Of a DNA stretch of 64,000 nucleotides, positions 1 through 7,826 are shown in pieces; the first letter of the stretch is position 1, and each line of letters opens with the position of its first letter. This stretch comes from Bacteroidaceae bacterium (lineage in GTDB: Bacteria > Bacteroidota > Bacteroidia > Bacteroidales > Bacteroidaceae). The DNA is taken from the NCBI GenBank assembly GCA_902362375.1, contig CABIVS010000008.1:266696-330695 (forward strand), in the 5' to 3' direction. The position numbers and the translations under genes are program-made. A model generated the notes under the pieces. That model had not been told where the DNA came from. It made no database searches and saw nothing but the letters and a program-made list of their open reading frames with translations.

Positions 1-446
1 CCAAAGCGGCTCCAATTCAGTGTTATGTATCAATGTCCCTTCTCGCTTCATTTTCACAGTCAAGTCATTTAGCTTTGATTGTCCGGCATATAATTCCGGC
101 ATTTCAAAAGCATCACTTATACCCGCCCATGCTGCGACCTGATATTCTCCGACGGGAAGTTCAATCGGCATCTTGTAAGTACCCGTACCCAGTCTTTCCC
201 CCTGTTCACTTTTTTTCATGATAAATGTGCCTTCCTTATCAAAAATAAATACATCGACACGATTCACTTGTGCAGCAAAAGCATCGGTGAAATCCATGTT
301 GTAGTCATACCTGAAGTCAATATACAACCGACATTCGGGAAGCGTTTCATGGATAGATTCACAGGAGAAATGTACTAATAATAATAGTAGGCAACTCCCT
401 AAGCTCATCCGCCGGATGATACTCTTAGTTTTAATGTTCTGTCCCA
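1..446 (-). CDS. FimB/Mfa2-family fimbrial anchor lipoprotein (3' end outside window)
   Basis: This frame is open from an ATG at 446 to the window edge, about 148 codons with no stop. After a basic N-terminus comes a hydrophobic LLLLLV stretch and a Cys in VHFSCES (residue 29), so it is probably a lipoprotein; Met14 is an alternative start. The sequence DFRYDYNMDFTDAF followed by VDVFIFDKEG resembles FimB/Mfa2 fimbrial anchors, which tether the pilus base and carry a transthyretin-like N-terminal domain. It lies 263 bp downstream of the fimbrillin gene on the same strand, which supports an anchor or assembly role. The family call rests on motif memory; the missing C-terminus cannot be judged. 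Confidence 0.75.
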
Positions 447-709
447 TAATAAATGATTCTATTTCTTTTTCTAATTTTATATATAGTATGGAAAAACAAC
501 GGGTGTTTTTCTCTGAATAATCTGTTTTGGTGGACAAGTCGAAGCTTGTCAGCATATCCTTTCAGGATTCACGGAATAAGCTTCCGCCAGCTTCAATTTG
601 AATGGAAATAAGAAAAAAGTTAGGAAGGCACACTACCGGAAACTTACGCCCAGCGGCGCCTTCCTCACAAAGGTTTAGTTTTAATATTATGCTAGCCCAC
701 TGTTATATA

Positions 710-2275
710 TCAAAGGTCTACTCCCTGACTCCATGTTGTCCATGGATTAATAGTAATATTCACAGAAAGATATGCTTCTTCGTCATCGTTATCTTCGCCC
801 GGATTTTCAGGATCAGTAGGATCGGTCTTATCAGGAACCCAAGCGGTACCCGGCTGTTTCACGCTGTTGATAGTCAAAGTGTACCAGTTGTTACGTACAA
901 CACCATATTTGCCATGTGCCATTGTTGCAGTGATTGCATCATCGTGGCGAATCAGGATATTATAATAGCAAACTCCTTTTTGGAAATATTCAACTCCCAC
1001 AGTTTCACCTGCAGCCGGTTTCGAATATTCACCTCCATTGGTGATAGCATCCAGTTCAGCAATAGTGATAGCTGCAAAATCAGCTCCAATAGTCTTGCTT
1101 TGTGCAGTAGCGGCAGCTGACATACGGGCGTAGAACTGATCGCAAAGATCAAGAACCTGTTGTTGTGCAGCATCCGGTGTTGTTGCGCTTTTTGCAGCAG
1201 TATATACGGTCTGTAAATCAGCCAAAGTTTTATAAGTGACACCCAAAAGGCGGAACCAGCTTTCACCAATAGTAAAAGAGTTTGGAGTATATACTGCACT
1301 CACTACGGCAGCAGTAGTTTGAGCTTGAGTCTGCGCATTGGCCTCCATTGTGTTTTCAAGACAATATTTACTGTCTGTCATAGCAGAAAAATCGGTTGGC
1401 AAACTGCCGTCTGCGGCAATTTCCAAATAATTGAATTGTAATACATTGAATCCCGCCAACGCATAGTTCGGGTCTATTCTGTAATCTGCTCCGGAAGAAC
1501 CACCGGCAGGCATAATGATTTCTGAATAAGGGAACATGCTCTTGTTTGTGACATTCAATGCCCAGTTGCCGAACGTACAGGTCACTCCTGCGGGAACTGT
1601 AACACCGCTTGCGTTCACTCCCAAAGAAACTTTGGCAACTACACGGTCTACGTGAATCACCGAACGGTCTCCTTCGGCAGCTGCTATTGCGGCAGTAGCG
1701 TCAACATAGGTCGTTCCATCAACCACTTTCACATTAGCTGCGACCAGGGCACCATCTGCCGGACTTACATTATTACCGGCATTAATCATCATGAAGTTGT
1801 CTTTAGCCGCTCCAATCACCTCCTTAACAGTCTGTTCTACAACACTATTGATTACTGACCAAGAGGCAGAAACTGCACAAGCAGCCTTAAACTTGTCACT
1901 CGGATTGACAACAGCCAGTACTTTGGCTGTAGCAGAAGGTACTTTGAAAGCCTTACCATTATATCCTGTAACATCAGCACCACCCACATTCAAAATATAA
2001 TCAGTTGCACTCAAAATTTTTGTTTCCAAGCATATATCCGATGCATCAAACAATACAAGATATAACTCATTCACCTTTTGTTCGTTTGCTGTTCCATGAT
2101 TCTCTCCCGGAGCACGTGTTCCCGAACTTTTAGGCATTGCCAGAGACAAAGACATATAAGCCGCCTTTCCATCAACAGGAAGCTGATTGCCACCTGTTAT
2201 CATTTCTTCATCATTACTACATGCTGTCATCGCCAGTCCGACAAACAGCGTTACGAAAATTTTGTCCAATTTCAT
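710..2275 (-). CDS. Mfa1-type major fimbrillin lipoprotein
   Basis: A 521-residue protein with a lipoprotein signal ending LAMTACSN (Cys19). A basic processing region follows around GTRAPGEN, where a gingipain-like protease usually cleaves type V fimbrillins. The N-terminal domain has the fimbrillin pattern NELYLVLFD; the C-terminal domain has YGVVRNNWYTLTINSV, an acidic Pro-rich linker (DPTDPENPGEDNDDEE) and a final strand VNITINPWTTWSQGVDL. That tail is typical of Mfa1/FimA-like shaft subunits that assemble by donor-strand exchange. It is third in a minus-strand run after DUF3575 and DUF3868 genes and before the FimB/Mfa2-like anchor, so it is likely the main pilus subunit. Expression probably depends on the invertible segment at 4211-5477. 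Confidence 0.85.
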   Translation of the reverse strand: MKLDKIFVTLFVGLAMTACSNDEEMITGGNQLPVDGKAAYMSLSLAMPKSSGTRAPGENHGTANEQKVNELYLVLFDASDICLETKILSATDYILNVGGADVTGYNGKAFKVPSATAKVLAVVNPSDKFKAACAVSASWSVINSVVEQTVKEVIGAAKDNFMMINAGNNVSPADGALVAANVKVVDGTTYVDATAAIAAAEGDRSVIHVDRVVAKVSLGVNASGVTVPAGVTCTFGNWALNVTNKSMFPYSEIIMPAGGSSGADYRIDPNYALAGFNVLQFNYLEIAADGSLPTDFSAMTDSKYCLENTMEANAQTQAQTTAAVVSAVYTPNSFTIGESWFRLLGVTYKTLADLQTVYTAAKSATTPDAAQQQVLDLCDQFYARMSAAATAQSKTIGADFAAITIAELDAITNGGEYSKPAAGETVGVEYFQKGVCYYNILIRHDDAITATMAHGKYGVVRNNWYTLTINSVKQPGTAWVPDKTDPTDPENPGEDNDDEEAYLSVNITINPWTTWSQGVDL

Positions 2276-2318
2276 AAACTAAAATTTAATTAATACTCAT
2301 GTTTATACTAAAATGAAT

Positions 2319-3602
2319 TTATCTTTCCTCATTCAATCTTTTCAGGTATACATTCATTGCGTCATAATTTTCCATTTCCCATGCTACAATGGCGGCATTA
2401 TTATTGGCTATCCTGTCGTCAGGGAAACGGTCTGCAATCATCCGAATGATTTTATTGTATTCATCCGAGCCTTTGCCATAGCTGTCTGCCACCTGAAACA
2501 TTTCATAGTGATTCATTTTATCGGGACATGTATGGATAATCTCTCGCCCTTGCTCTACCGAAAAGGGCACAACTGTATAACTGACCGTATATTCCACCAA
2601 TCGTAATTGAGGGTATACTTCCTTCAACAAGGCATTGTAAATTTTCCCACCGTCAATAGTCTTTATTTTTGCATCACGTTCATCCGGTACAGGAGTTTGC
2701 TCTATGATATCAAGGACTTTCTGCATATAAGAAGGACGATATTTCCGCAGCCAGGTGCTTAATCCTTCCCAGTTTTCAGGTACTGAACTGGATACGATTA
2801 TACCTTTATCTAGTTTATAAGCCTGTTCCAGATTTCTTTCCAGTGCTTTCGCACGTTGTTCTGAAAGGCGGGCATTAGCCGCATAGTTACCTTCCGGAGA
2901 GGAATAGCCAACAATTCCGATCTTGTCAATACGGTAGTTTACATCCTCCCGGATAGAGTCAATGGATGAATATATTTTAGACAATTCTACCGGGTTATTC
3001 ATATAGTCCGCCAACAGTACAAACTGGTTCACTTTAAAATTCAGGGTGGCAGTGCGGGTAAAAGAACGACGTTTTTCCGCTGCTTCTGGTATTCTGATTT
3101 CTAAGTCTGGGCGTTCTACAATTTCTTTAAATAAAGGAATACCAGCAATAGGGCTGTTGCCCAAGACTTCACCACATTCGGCACATCCCTGCAATTCACG
3201 AAGTATCTCAACACGCGCACCTGACATCCACTCCTGTGCAGGAGCTGTTTCATTATATTCAACCACAGTGTCATACTTCTTTTTATAGCAGGTTGTTTTC
3301 TGTCCTTTAGTCTTGCCATAAAGTTTCTCCTGTCGTTTATTTATACGGTAGCGATTTCTACCTGCAATGCTAACGGACGGAAGAAAAAGGCTGTCATTCT
3401 CCGATTTACTTATGATTACGGGAGTAATTGTCAACTGTTGTCTCGAAGAAAATTTCAACGTATTACAGTCGATATTGAAAGCTACTTCCACTTTGTCATC
3501 ACTTATTTTCCGAGCAGTAGTATTTTTGATACTTATCTCTTGGGCATGACCGGACGTCATTCCCAGTAGTCCTACAGTCATATATAAACAGATTCTTTTC
3601 AT
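2319..3602 (-). CDS. DUF3868 / OmpA-like protein of the fimbrial locus
   Basis: A 427-residue exported protein with a signal peptide ending SGHAQE. The N-terminal half, with its strand-rich region TITPVIISKSEN and a CAEC motif near residue 140, matches DUF3868 as I remember it. The C-terminal half has an OmpA-like peptidoglycan-binding pattern: NFKVNQFVLLADYMNN, then IDKIGIVGYSSPEG, then ANARLSEQRAKALE. Such proteins accompany type V fimbria genes and may link the fimbrial machinery to the cell wall. Only 7 bp separates it from the upstream DUF3575 gene and 43 bp from the fimbrillin, which indicates one transcript. The exact biochemical role is unknown. Confidence 0.75.
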   Translation of the reverse strand: MKRICLYMTVGLLGMTSGHAQEISIKNTTARKISDDKVEVAFNIDCNTLKFSSRQQLTITPVIISKSENDSLFLPSVSIAGRNRYRINKRQEKLYGKTKGQKTTCYKKKYDTVVEYNETAPAQEWMSGARVEILRELQGCAECGEVLGNSPIAGIPLFKEIVERPDLEIRIPEAAEKRRSFTRTATLNFKVNQFVLLADYMNNPVELSKIYSSIDSIREDVNYRIDKIGIVGYSSPEGNYAANARLSEQRAKALERNLEQAYKLDKGIIVSSSVPENWEGLSTWLRKYRPSYMQKVLDIIEQTPVPDERDAKIKTIDGGKIYNALLKEVYPQLRLVEYTVSYTVVPFSVEQGREIIHTCPDKMNHYEMFQVADSYGKGSDEYNKIIRMIADRFPDDRIANNNAAIVAWEMENYDAMNVYLKRLNEER

Positions 3603-3609
3603 CGTTCGC

Positions 3610-4179
3610 CTATTTTATAATGTATATTATATTAATCGCTGCCTTTGTAGGGCCGAGATAGTTTTTCTTCTCACTTTTCTGTACTGTCCCACAGGTGGTA
3701 CAAGGATATTTAGAGTGTTCTAACCGTGCGTACCCCACTCCTATTACAGCTTCCATGCTCCAGCGGTTGCCTAACAACAACTGGTATCCATAGGAAATTC
3801 CACCACCCCATAGATGACCTTGGTAACGACTTTGCTTCATATTGTCGCTTAAAAAGGAAATTCCCCCTACGTTATATTTGGCATAATGTCCATGCAACCC
3901 AATGAAATGACCGTTGAACCTTTCACAGAGCCAATAGCGTAATTCCGGCTGTACACCCCAATGACGCATACGTATCTCATCATTAAACTTCCACGGATTA
4001 TAATTGCCTGACAAGTCAAGTGACCATTTCTTTGCCAAACCGATTTCAAGACCTAGATTCATTGTAGTGGTAGCGTCGTAAAGTAAATTGCTCTTTACAG
4101 CAATCTTTTGAGCATAAGAGGTAGCGGTGTTGCAAAGTAATGCTCCTAATAGCCCGATAAAACATACATATTTCTTCAT
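3610..4179 (-). CDS. DUF3575 outer-membrane barrel protein, first gene of fimbrial operon
   Basis: A 189-residue protein with signal peptide MKKYVCFIGLLGALL up to SYAQK. It then has alternating strands typical of DUF3575: VKSNLLYDATTTMNLGLE, WSLDLSGNYNPWKF, WGVQPELRYWL and a C-terminal barrel strand. It is the first gene of the fimbrial run. Its ATG is only 32 bp from the left recombination site at 4211-4236, so there is no room for a promoter outside the invertible segment. Its promoter must therefore lie inside that segment, and expression should depend on which way the segment faces. The barrel assignment is from family knowledge; a structural or export role is an inference. Confidence 0.75.
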   Translation of the reverse strand: MKKYVCFIGLLGALLCNTATSYAQKIAVKSNLLYDATTTMNLGLEIGLAKKWSLDLSGNYNPWKFNDEIRMRHWGVQPELRYWLCERFNGHFIGLHGHYAKYNVGGISFLSDNMKQSRYQGHLWGGGISYGYQLLLGNRWSMEAVIGVGYARLEHSKYPCTTCGTVQKSEKKNYLGPTKAAINIIYIIK

Positions 4180-4210
4180 ACTATCTCATTATTTATTATT
4201 GTTCGTTTTT

Positions 4211-4236
4211 TAATCTCTATTCCGCAATAGAGATTA
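4211..4236 (-). repeat. Left recombination site of fimbrial inverton
   Basis: A perfect dyad: arm TAATCTCTATT, centre CCGC, then arm AATAGAGATTA. The reverse complement (centre GCGG) matches the right site at 5454-5477. This arrangement of two recombinase-binding arms around a short asymmetric core fits a tyrosine recombinase crossover site. Confidence 0.75.
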
Positions 4237-4300
4237 AAACAAAATTTATTCATATAAATATTTTATTATCAATATGTTAAATATAAAATAGAACAAATAT

Positions 4301-4404
4301 TTGTTTCAGTATTATTAGATTATGAATAAAATTAGAATATTGCAAAATAAAAATCTGATGAACAAGTTATTAAGAAAAGACATACTGAAACAATTATGAA
4401 ACAA
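4301..4404. promoter_or_regulatory. TGAAACAA boxes upstream of AraC (candidate operators)
   Basis: TGAAACAA occurs twice as direct repeats 11 bp apart (4386-4393 and 4397-4404) and once inverted as TTGTTTCA (4301-4308). The outer pair extends to a 12-base perfect inverted repeat (TTGTTTCAGTAT at 4301-4312, ATACTGAAACAA at 4382-4393). A 14-base palindrome, AACAAATATTTGTT, adjoins at 4292-4305. One helical turn between boxes suits an AraC-type dimer, so self-regulation is possible. This is an inference from pattern only. Confidence 0.45.
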
Positions 4405-4460
4405 AGAAACTTGTAATAAAACAAACAACTAAAATAATTCTATATATAAAAACGAAGCTT

Positions 4461-5330
4461 ATGGAAAACAAGTTGCTATACATCGAAGAACACATGTCAT
4501 GTCAGAACTATATGACTACTATCGAAACCGGATTCAAGTTTATTGAGTTTACTGAAGACACAGAGCTGGGAGAGGATGATACAAGTAAGAACTATCTGTT
4601 ATTCTTTCTCAAAGGTGATTTTACAGTAAGCTACAACCAATTTCACAACAGGACTTTTCAGGCAGGAGACATGATACTGATTCCGCGTTCTTCATCATTT
4701 AAGGGAGTTGCCAAAAAAGGAGGAAATTTACTTTCCATGTTTTTCGATGTACCTGAAAGCAGTTGTGACAAACTAGTATTGCAATCATTATCAGAAATTT
4801 GCAAAGAGAAAGAGTACAAATTCGAACCTATTAAGATACGTTATCCGTTAACTCCCTTTTTGGAAATACTTACCTACTGCATCCGAAATAGCATGAACTG
4901 CTCGCACCTGCATGACCTGATGCAACGGGAATTATTTTTCCTGCTACGCGGATTTTATGAGAAAGAAGAAATCGCAATGCTGTTTTATCCCATTATTGGA
5001 AAAAGAATTGATTTTAAAGATTTTGTCATGCACAACTATACCAAAGTGAGTAACATCGAACAACTTATTTCATTATCCAATTTGGGAAGAAGCTGTTTTT
5101 TTGCAAGATTCAATGAAGTATTTGGAATGACAGCCAAACAATGGATGCTGAAACAAAAGAACCAACTTATTTTGGAAAAGATGACCAAACCGGGTATCTG
5201 TATAAAAGATATCATTGAAGAACTTGGATTTGACTCACAAGTTTATTTTAGCCGTTATTGCAAACAGCATTTCGGTTGCACTCCAAGTCAATTAATAAAG
5301 CGCTGTCAAACTGATTATAGCACTGATTGA
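4461..5330 (+). CDS. AraC-family transcriptional regulator inside the invertible segment
   Basis: A 289-residue regulator. The N-terminal half looks like a cupin-type sensing domain, with strand-rich LLFFLKGDFTVSYNQF and GDMILIPRSSSFKG. The C-terminal ~100 residues form an AraC helix-turn-helix: IEQLISLSNLGRSCFFARF, then GMTAKQWM, then IKDIIEELGFDSQVYFSRYC and FGCTPSQLIK. No signal peptide or membrane segment is seen. It is the only gene between the two inverted sites, so it flips with the segment: now it points away from the fimbrial operon, and after inversion it would point toward it. It probably controls its own promoter and/or the fimbrial promoter. The ligand is unknown. Confidence 0.88.
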   Translation: MENKLLYIEEHMSCQNYMTTIETGFKFIEFTEDTELGEDDTSKNYLLFFLKGDFTVSYNQFHNRTFQAGDMILIPRSSSFKGVAKKGGNLLSMFFDVPESSCDKLVLQSLSEICKEKEYKFEPIKIRYPLTPFLEILTYCIRNSMNCSHLHDLMQRELFFLLRGFYEKEEIAMLFYPIIGKRIDFKDFVMHNYTKVSNIEQLISLSNLGRSCFFARFNEVFGMTAKQWMLKQKNQLILEKMTKPGICIKDIIEELGFDSQVYFSRYCKQHFGCTPSQLIKRCQTDYSTD

Positions 5331-5405
5331 CAAGTATTATTCCAGTTTGTACAAAATGGACAATTTATTGGACTTTATGATAAATCATATTATAAAAAAA
5401 TAAGT

Positions 5406-5414
5406 TTACTTTGC
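5406..5414 (+). promoter_or_regulatory. Candidate outward promoter -7 element at right end of inverton
   Basis: TTACTTTGC resembles the Bacteroides -7 consensus TAnnTTTG with one mismatch. I see no convincing -33 TTTG at the normal 19-21 bp spacing, so it is weak or activator-dependent. It now reads toward the 3' end of the recombinase gene. After inversion it would read into the DUF3575 gene with a leader of roughly 90 bases. Confidence 0.35.
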
Positions 5415-5453
5415 AGCGTGAAATTCATTAGAATAATAGGAAGTTATTATTTA

Positions 5454-5477
5454 TAATCTCTATTGCGGAATAGATTA
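5454..5477 (+). repeat. Right recombination site of fimbrial inverton
   Basis: Arm TAATCTCTATT, centre GCGG, then AATAGATTA, an arm shortened by two bases. It is the inverse of the left site at 4211-4236, matching over the left arm, core and first bases of the right arm. The slight arm difference may make one site asymmetric for recombinase binding. Confidence 0.75.
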
Positions 5478-5552
5478 CAATACTGCAAATATATATAAAT
5501 TATTAATACCTGCTATTTTTTTCAATGAATTATAATACAAAAATTTACTCCA

Positions 5553-6770
5553 TCAAGACAAATTAGTCACCAGACTATTTACTTTATCAAGCTGTGACAC
5601 ATCGAATTCCTTCAAATAAATACGTGTCATTTCTTCTGAAGTATGCCCCAGACCAGCACTAATCACAGAAACCGGTGCACCATAGTCACGCGCAAGAGTG
5701 GCCCAAGTATGGCGGGCGGTATATGTGGTCAAAGGCACTGCGATGTCAATCATGACAGCAATTTTCTTCAGATATCGATTAATACGCCCCAAGGATAGGC
5801 GATACTGCTTATATTCTGAAAGAGATTTTTCGCTAATAATCGGAAACACATATTCTCCCTCAGTTTCATATTTGTCCATTAATTCCTGCATTTGAGGTGT
5901 CACGGTAATACGAATTAATTGCTTTGACTTGTGACGAGAATAGGTCAGCACTCCATTGCAAATATCTGATTTCTTCAATAGTACAATATCGACAAAAGCC
6001 ATTCCTTGGGCATAGAAGCTAAACAAATACAAATCACGGGCAAACTTCAGCTCCGGCATCTCTTCTAATCCCAGATTTGCCAGAGCTTGAAGATCTTTCC
6101 GAGTCAAAGCACGTTTCACCGTTTTGGCGGAACGGGTTTGTGCTTTTGCAAAAGGATATTCTCCATGAGGATGATAGCCATCTGTAATAGCCTGATTATA
6201 AAGTGTCCGCAAATTGCGCAAGTAATAGCTCACAGTATTTCCTGTAACCCCGCTGTTATACAGAAAATCTTCATATTGCCGGATAAAACGTAAGTCAATT
6301 GCTGACATACGAACATCTGACCCATTCAGAAATTTGGCCAAGGATAAGCGTGTGCTTCTATATGCCGCAGCCGTCCCCTCCTTTTTCAATGTCTTTTTCC
6401 GGTCAATTTGTGTATCAATATATCGCAGCAGATAAAATTGTTGTCTGACTTTTTTACGAATGTACTGCGCCAATACATCTTCCACTGTAAAAGATTCAGT
6501 TGATCGCTCAAGGTAGCGTATTTGTGTGCGGATCCTATTCTTTATTTTCCGTAGTTCACGATTCATCCTGGCAACGTCTGCAGTGGTAAATGTAGAATCT
6601 ACGCCATCAATAATCTTCTCTTCCGATTCATCAAATGATTCTTCTTTGATCCGGAAACCCGTATACATCAACTTCTTCCTCCTCTCATGTATCACTTGGA
6701 ACACTAAAGGGTAACTGCCATTATTCAATCTCCTGCTCTTATTTAGCATAAGTCTAACCGATGTTATCAT
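5553..6770 (-). CDS. Tyrosine recombinase, likely invertase for the fimbrial switch
   Basis: A 405-residue phage-integrase-type protein. It has a Bacteroides arm-binding N-terminus (residues 1-90), a SAM-like core-binding domain (about 100-210) and a catalytic domain (about 215-400). Visible catalytic features are TARHTWAT (Arg and His), GLGHTSEEMTRIYL with nucleophile Tyr385, and a Lys-containing hairpin (SRHKSKQLIRI). The usual Arg I site reads YAQGMAFVDI with no Arg, a variation known from IntDOT-like Bacteroides enzymes, where Ser replaces it. Its stop lies 76 bp from the right inverted site, so it most likely inverts the adjacent AraC segment. Action on distant sites cannot be excluded. 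Confidence 0.88.
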   Translation of the reverse strand: MITSVRLMLNKSRRLNNGSYPLVFQVIHERRKKLMYTGFRIKEESFDESEEKIIDGVDSTFTTADVARMNRELRKIKNRIRTQIRYLERSTESFTVEDVLAQYIRKKVRQQFYLLRYIDTQIDRKKTLKKEGTAAAYRSTRLSLAKFLNGSDVRMSAIDLRFIRQYEDFLYNSGVTGNTVSYYLRNLRTLYNQAITDGYHPHGEYPFAKAQTRSAKTVKRALTRKDLQALANLGLEEMPELKFARDLYLFSFYAQGMAFVDIVLLKKSDICNGVLTYSRHKSKQLIRITVTPQMQELMDKYETEGEYVFPIISEKSLSEYKQYRLSLGRINRYLKKIAVMIDIAVPLTTYTARHTWATLARDYGAPVSVISAGLGHTSEEMTRIYLKEFDVSQLDKVNSLVTNLS

Positions 6771-7274
6771 ATTCTTATTTTTTTGTTATGGTAAAATTAC
6801 AGAGTTCACACGCAAAACAACTCGTATAGTGAAATGTTTTGCTGCATTAAGAATCGTTATGTAATAAATATAGTTAAATTATATTCTCTAAAATATACTC
6901 CATATTCATTACATATAATTTATGTGTATACGCATAAAATTAAGATGTACGCTATCAGTCATATATTATTACATATATACATGAATGAGGGAATATATAA
7001 TTTTGAAAAATCAGAATATTAGGCATAGCTTTGTCTCATGGATTTTAAGGAGCTGCCAGTTTCTTTAAAAGGAACAGGTCGTTCCTCGGTGTGCAACGGC
7101 CCGTTGGTTTTAAATCAAAAACTAACAAATGTAACCATTTGGATTTCAACTTCTTACAAATTAAGATTCCCTCCCCGTAACCCATAGGATTTTTTCCAAC
7201 AACCACGATAAAATCTGCTGCTTTAAGCGGAAATCAGTATACAACAAATTTCAACAACTCAAAATTCAAATCAC
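6771..7274. other. Intergenic region upstream of recombinase, no gene seen
   Basis: AT-rich DNA without a credible gene. It contains one copy of a short motif, GCATAGCTTTG (7023-7033), that recurs in two clusters elsewhere in the window. It also has two small hairpins: GGAAC/GTTCC near 7071-7086 and CAACG/CGTTG near 7098-7110. It may mark a junction between unrelated segments, but no direct repeats or tRNA gene were seen. Confidence 0.4.
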
Positions 7275-7769
7275 ATGGTTACAGTTACGTTTGCCATCAA
7301 ACCATATTTGGCCGAGTACATGTATGTCCGATACAGACAATGTTTAGAATCCCGATCACATAATAATCCGCCTTCAAAACTCCCTGTCCCAATCCACCTC
7401 TCCCACCTCACCCCCGTTTATCACTTTCTGCAACAATTATCTGTTCCTCACCCGCAAAGTGTCTCCTGGAAAGAAACTGGAAATATTTCTTTCGTCCTCC
7501 CCAGCCCAAGACTCGGCAAAAATCCCGAAGTTTACAATTATTTTGGCCAGGATAGCATCTTTATTATAGAAAAGGAAATCGAAGTGGAAATGAAAGCGGA
7601 ACTATACTCATTTCTGTTGGAAAATAAGTTCAAAAATGGGGTGATGTATATAAAGTCAATGCATGAATTCGTGGAAAAATACAATATGGCAGAATCAGTG
7701 GAAGAAGAAAGCTTAATGAGGGCTTTTCAAAGATGGAGGAAAATGGTGAAGGAGAAGTCGGAAAAATAA
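7275..7769 (+). CDS. Conserved Bacteroidetes hypothetical protein
   Basis: A 164-residue soluble protein with no signal peptide or membrane segment. The start MVTVTFAIKPYLAEYMYVRY and the proline/histidine-rich segment around residues 33-60 resemble small hypothetical proteins found beside mobile elements in Bacteroides. The C-terminal third is helical and charged (EFVEKYNM, then MRAFQRWRKMVKEK), which could be a nucleic-acid or partner-binding helix. It precedes the COG3586-type gene by 57 bp on the same strand, so they may be cotranscribed. I do not recognise a function. Confidence 0.6.
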   Translation: MVTVTFAIKPYLAEYMYVRYRQCLESRSHNNPPSKLPVPIHLSHLTPVYHFLQQLSVPHPQSVSWKETGNISFVLPSPRLGKNPEVYNYFGQDSIFIIEKEIEVEMKAELYSFLLENKFKNGVMYIKSMHEFVEKYNMAESVEEESLMRAFQRWRKMVKEKSEK

Positions 7770-7826
7770 ATAGTAATATCAAAAGAATTCTTACCTTTAC
7801 AGCAATAAACAATTCAAAATAAAATT

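Larger units (their letters stand above)
4211..5477. other. Putative invertible DNA segment (phase switch) containing an AraC gene
   Basis: Two inverted dyad sites bound 1,217 bp that contain only the AraC regulator and its flanking control DNA. The sites have identical 11-base outer arms and 4-base cores that are reverse complements of each other (CCGC left, GCGG right), so recombination between them would invert rather than delete. A tyrosine recombinase gene begins 76 bp beyond the right site. The fimbrial operon starts 32 bp beyond the left site. Inversion would swap which end of the segment faces the fimbrial genes. The repeats are seen directly; the switching is an inference. Confidence 0.75.

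Noticed and set aside
602..1120. 172-codon plus-strand frame over the fimbrillin gene
   Set aside because: It is antisense to a strongly supported lipoprotein gene and its translation has no protein-like pattern.
7060..7115. Possible tRNA or attachment-site remnant near the GGAAC and CAACG hairpins
   Set aside because: The stems do not form a cloverleaf, and no direct repeat flanking a mobile element was found.
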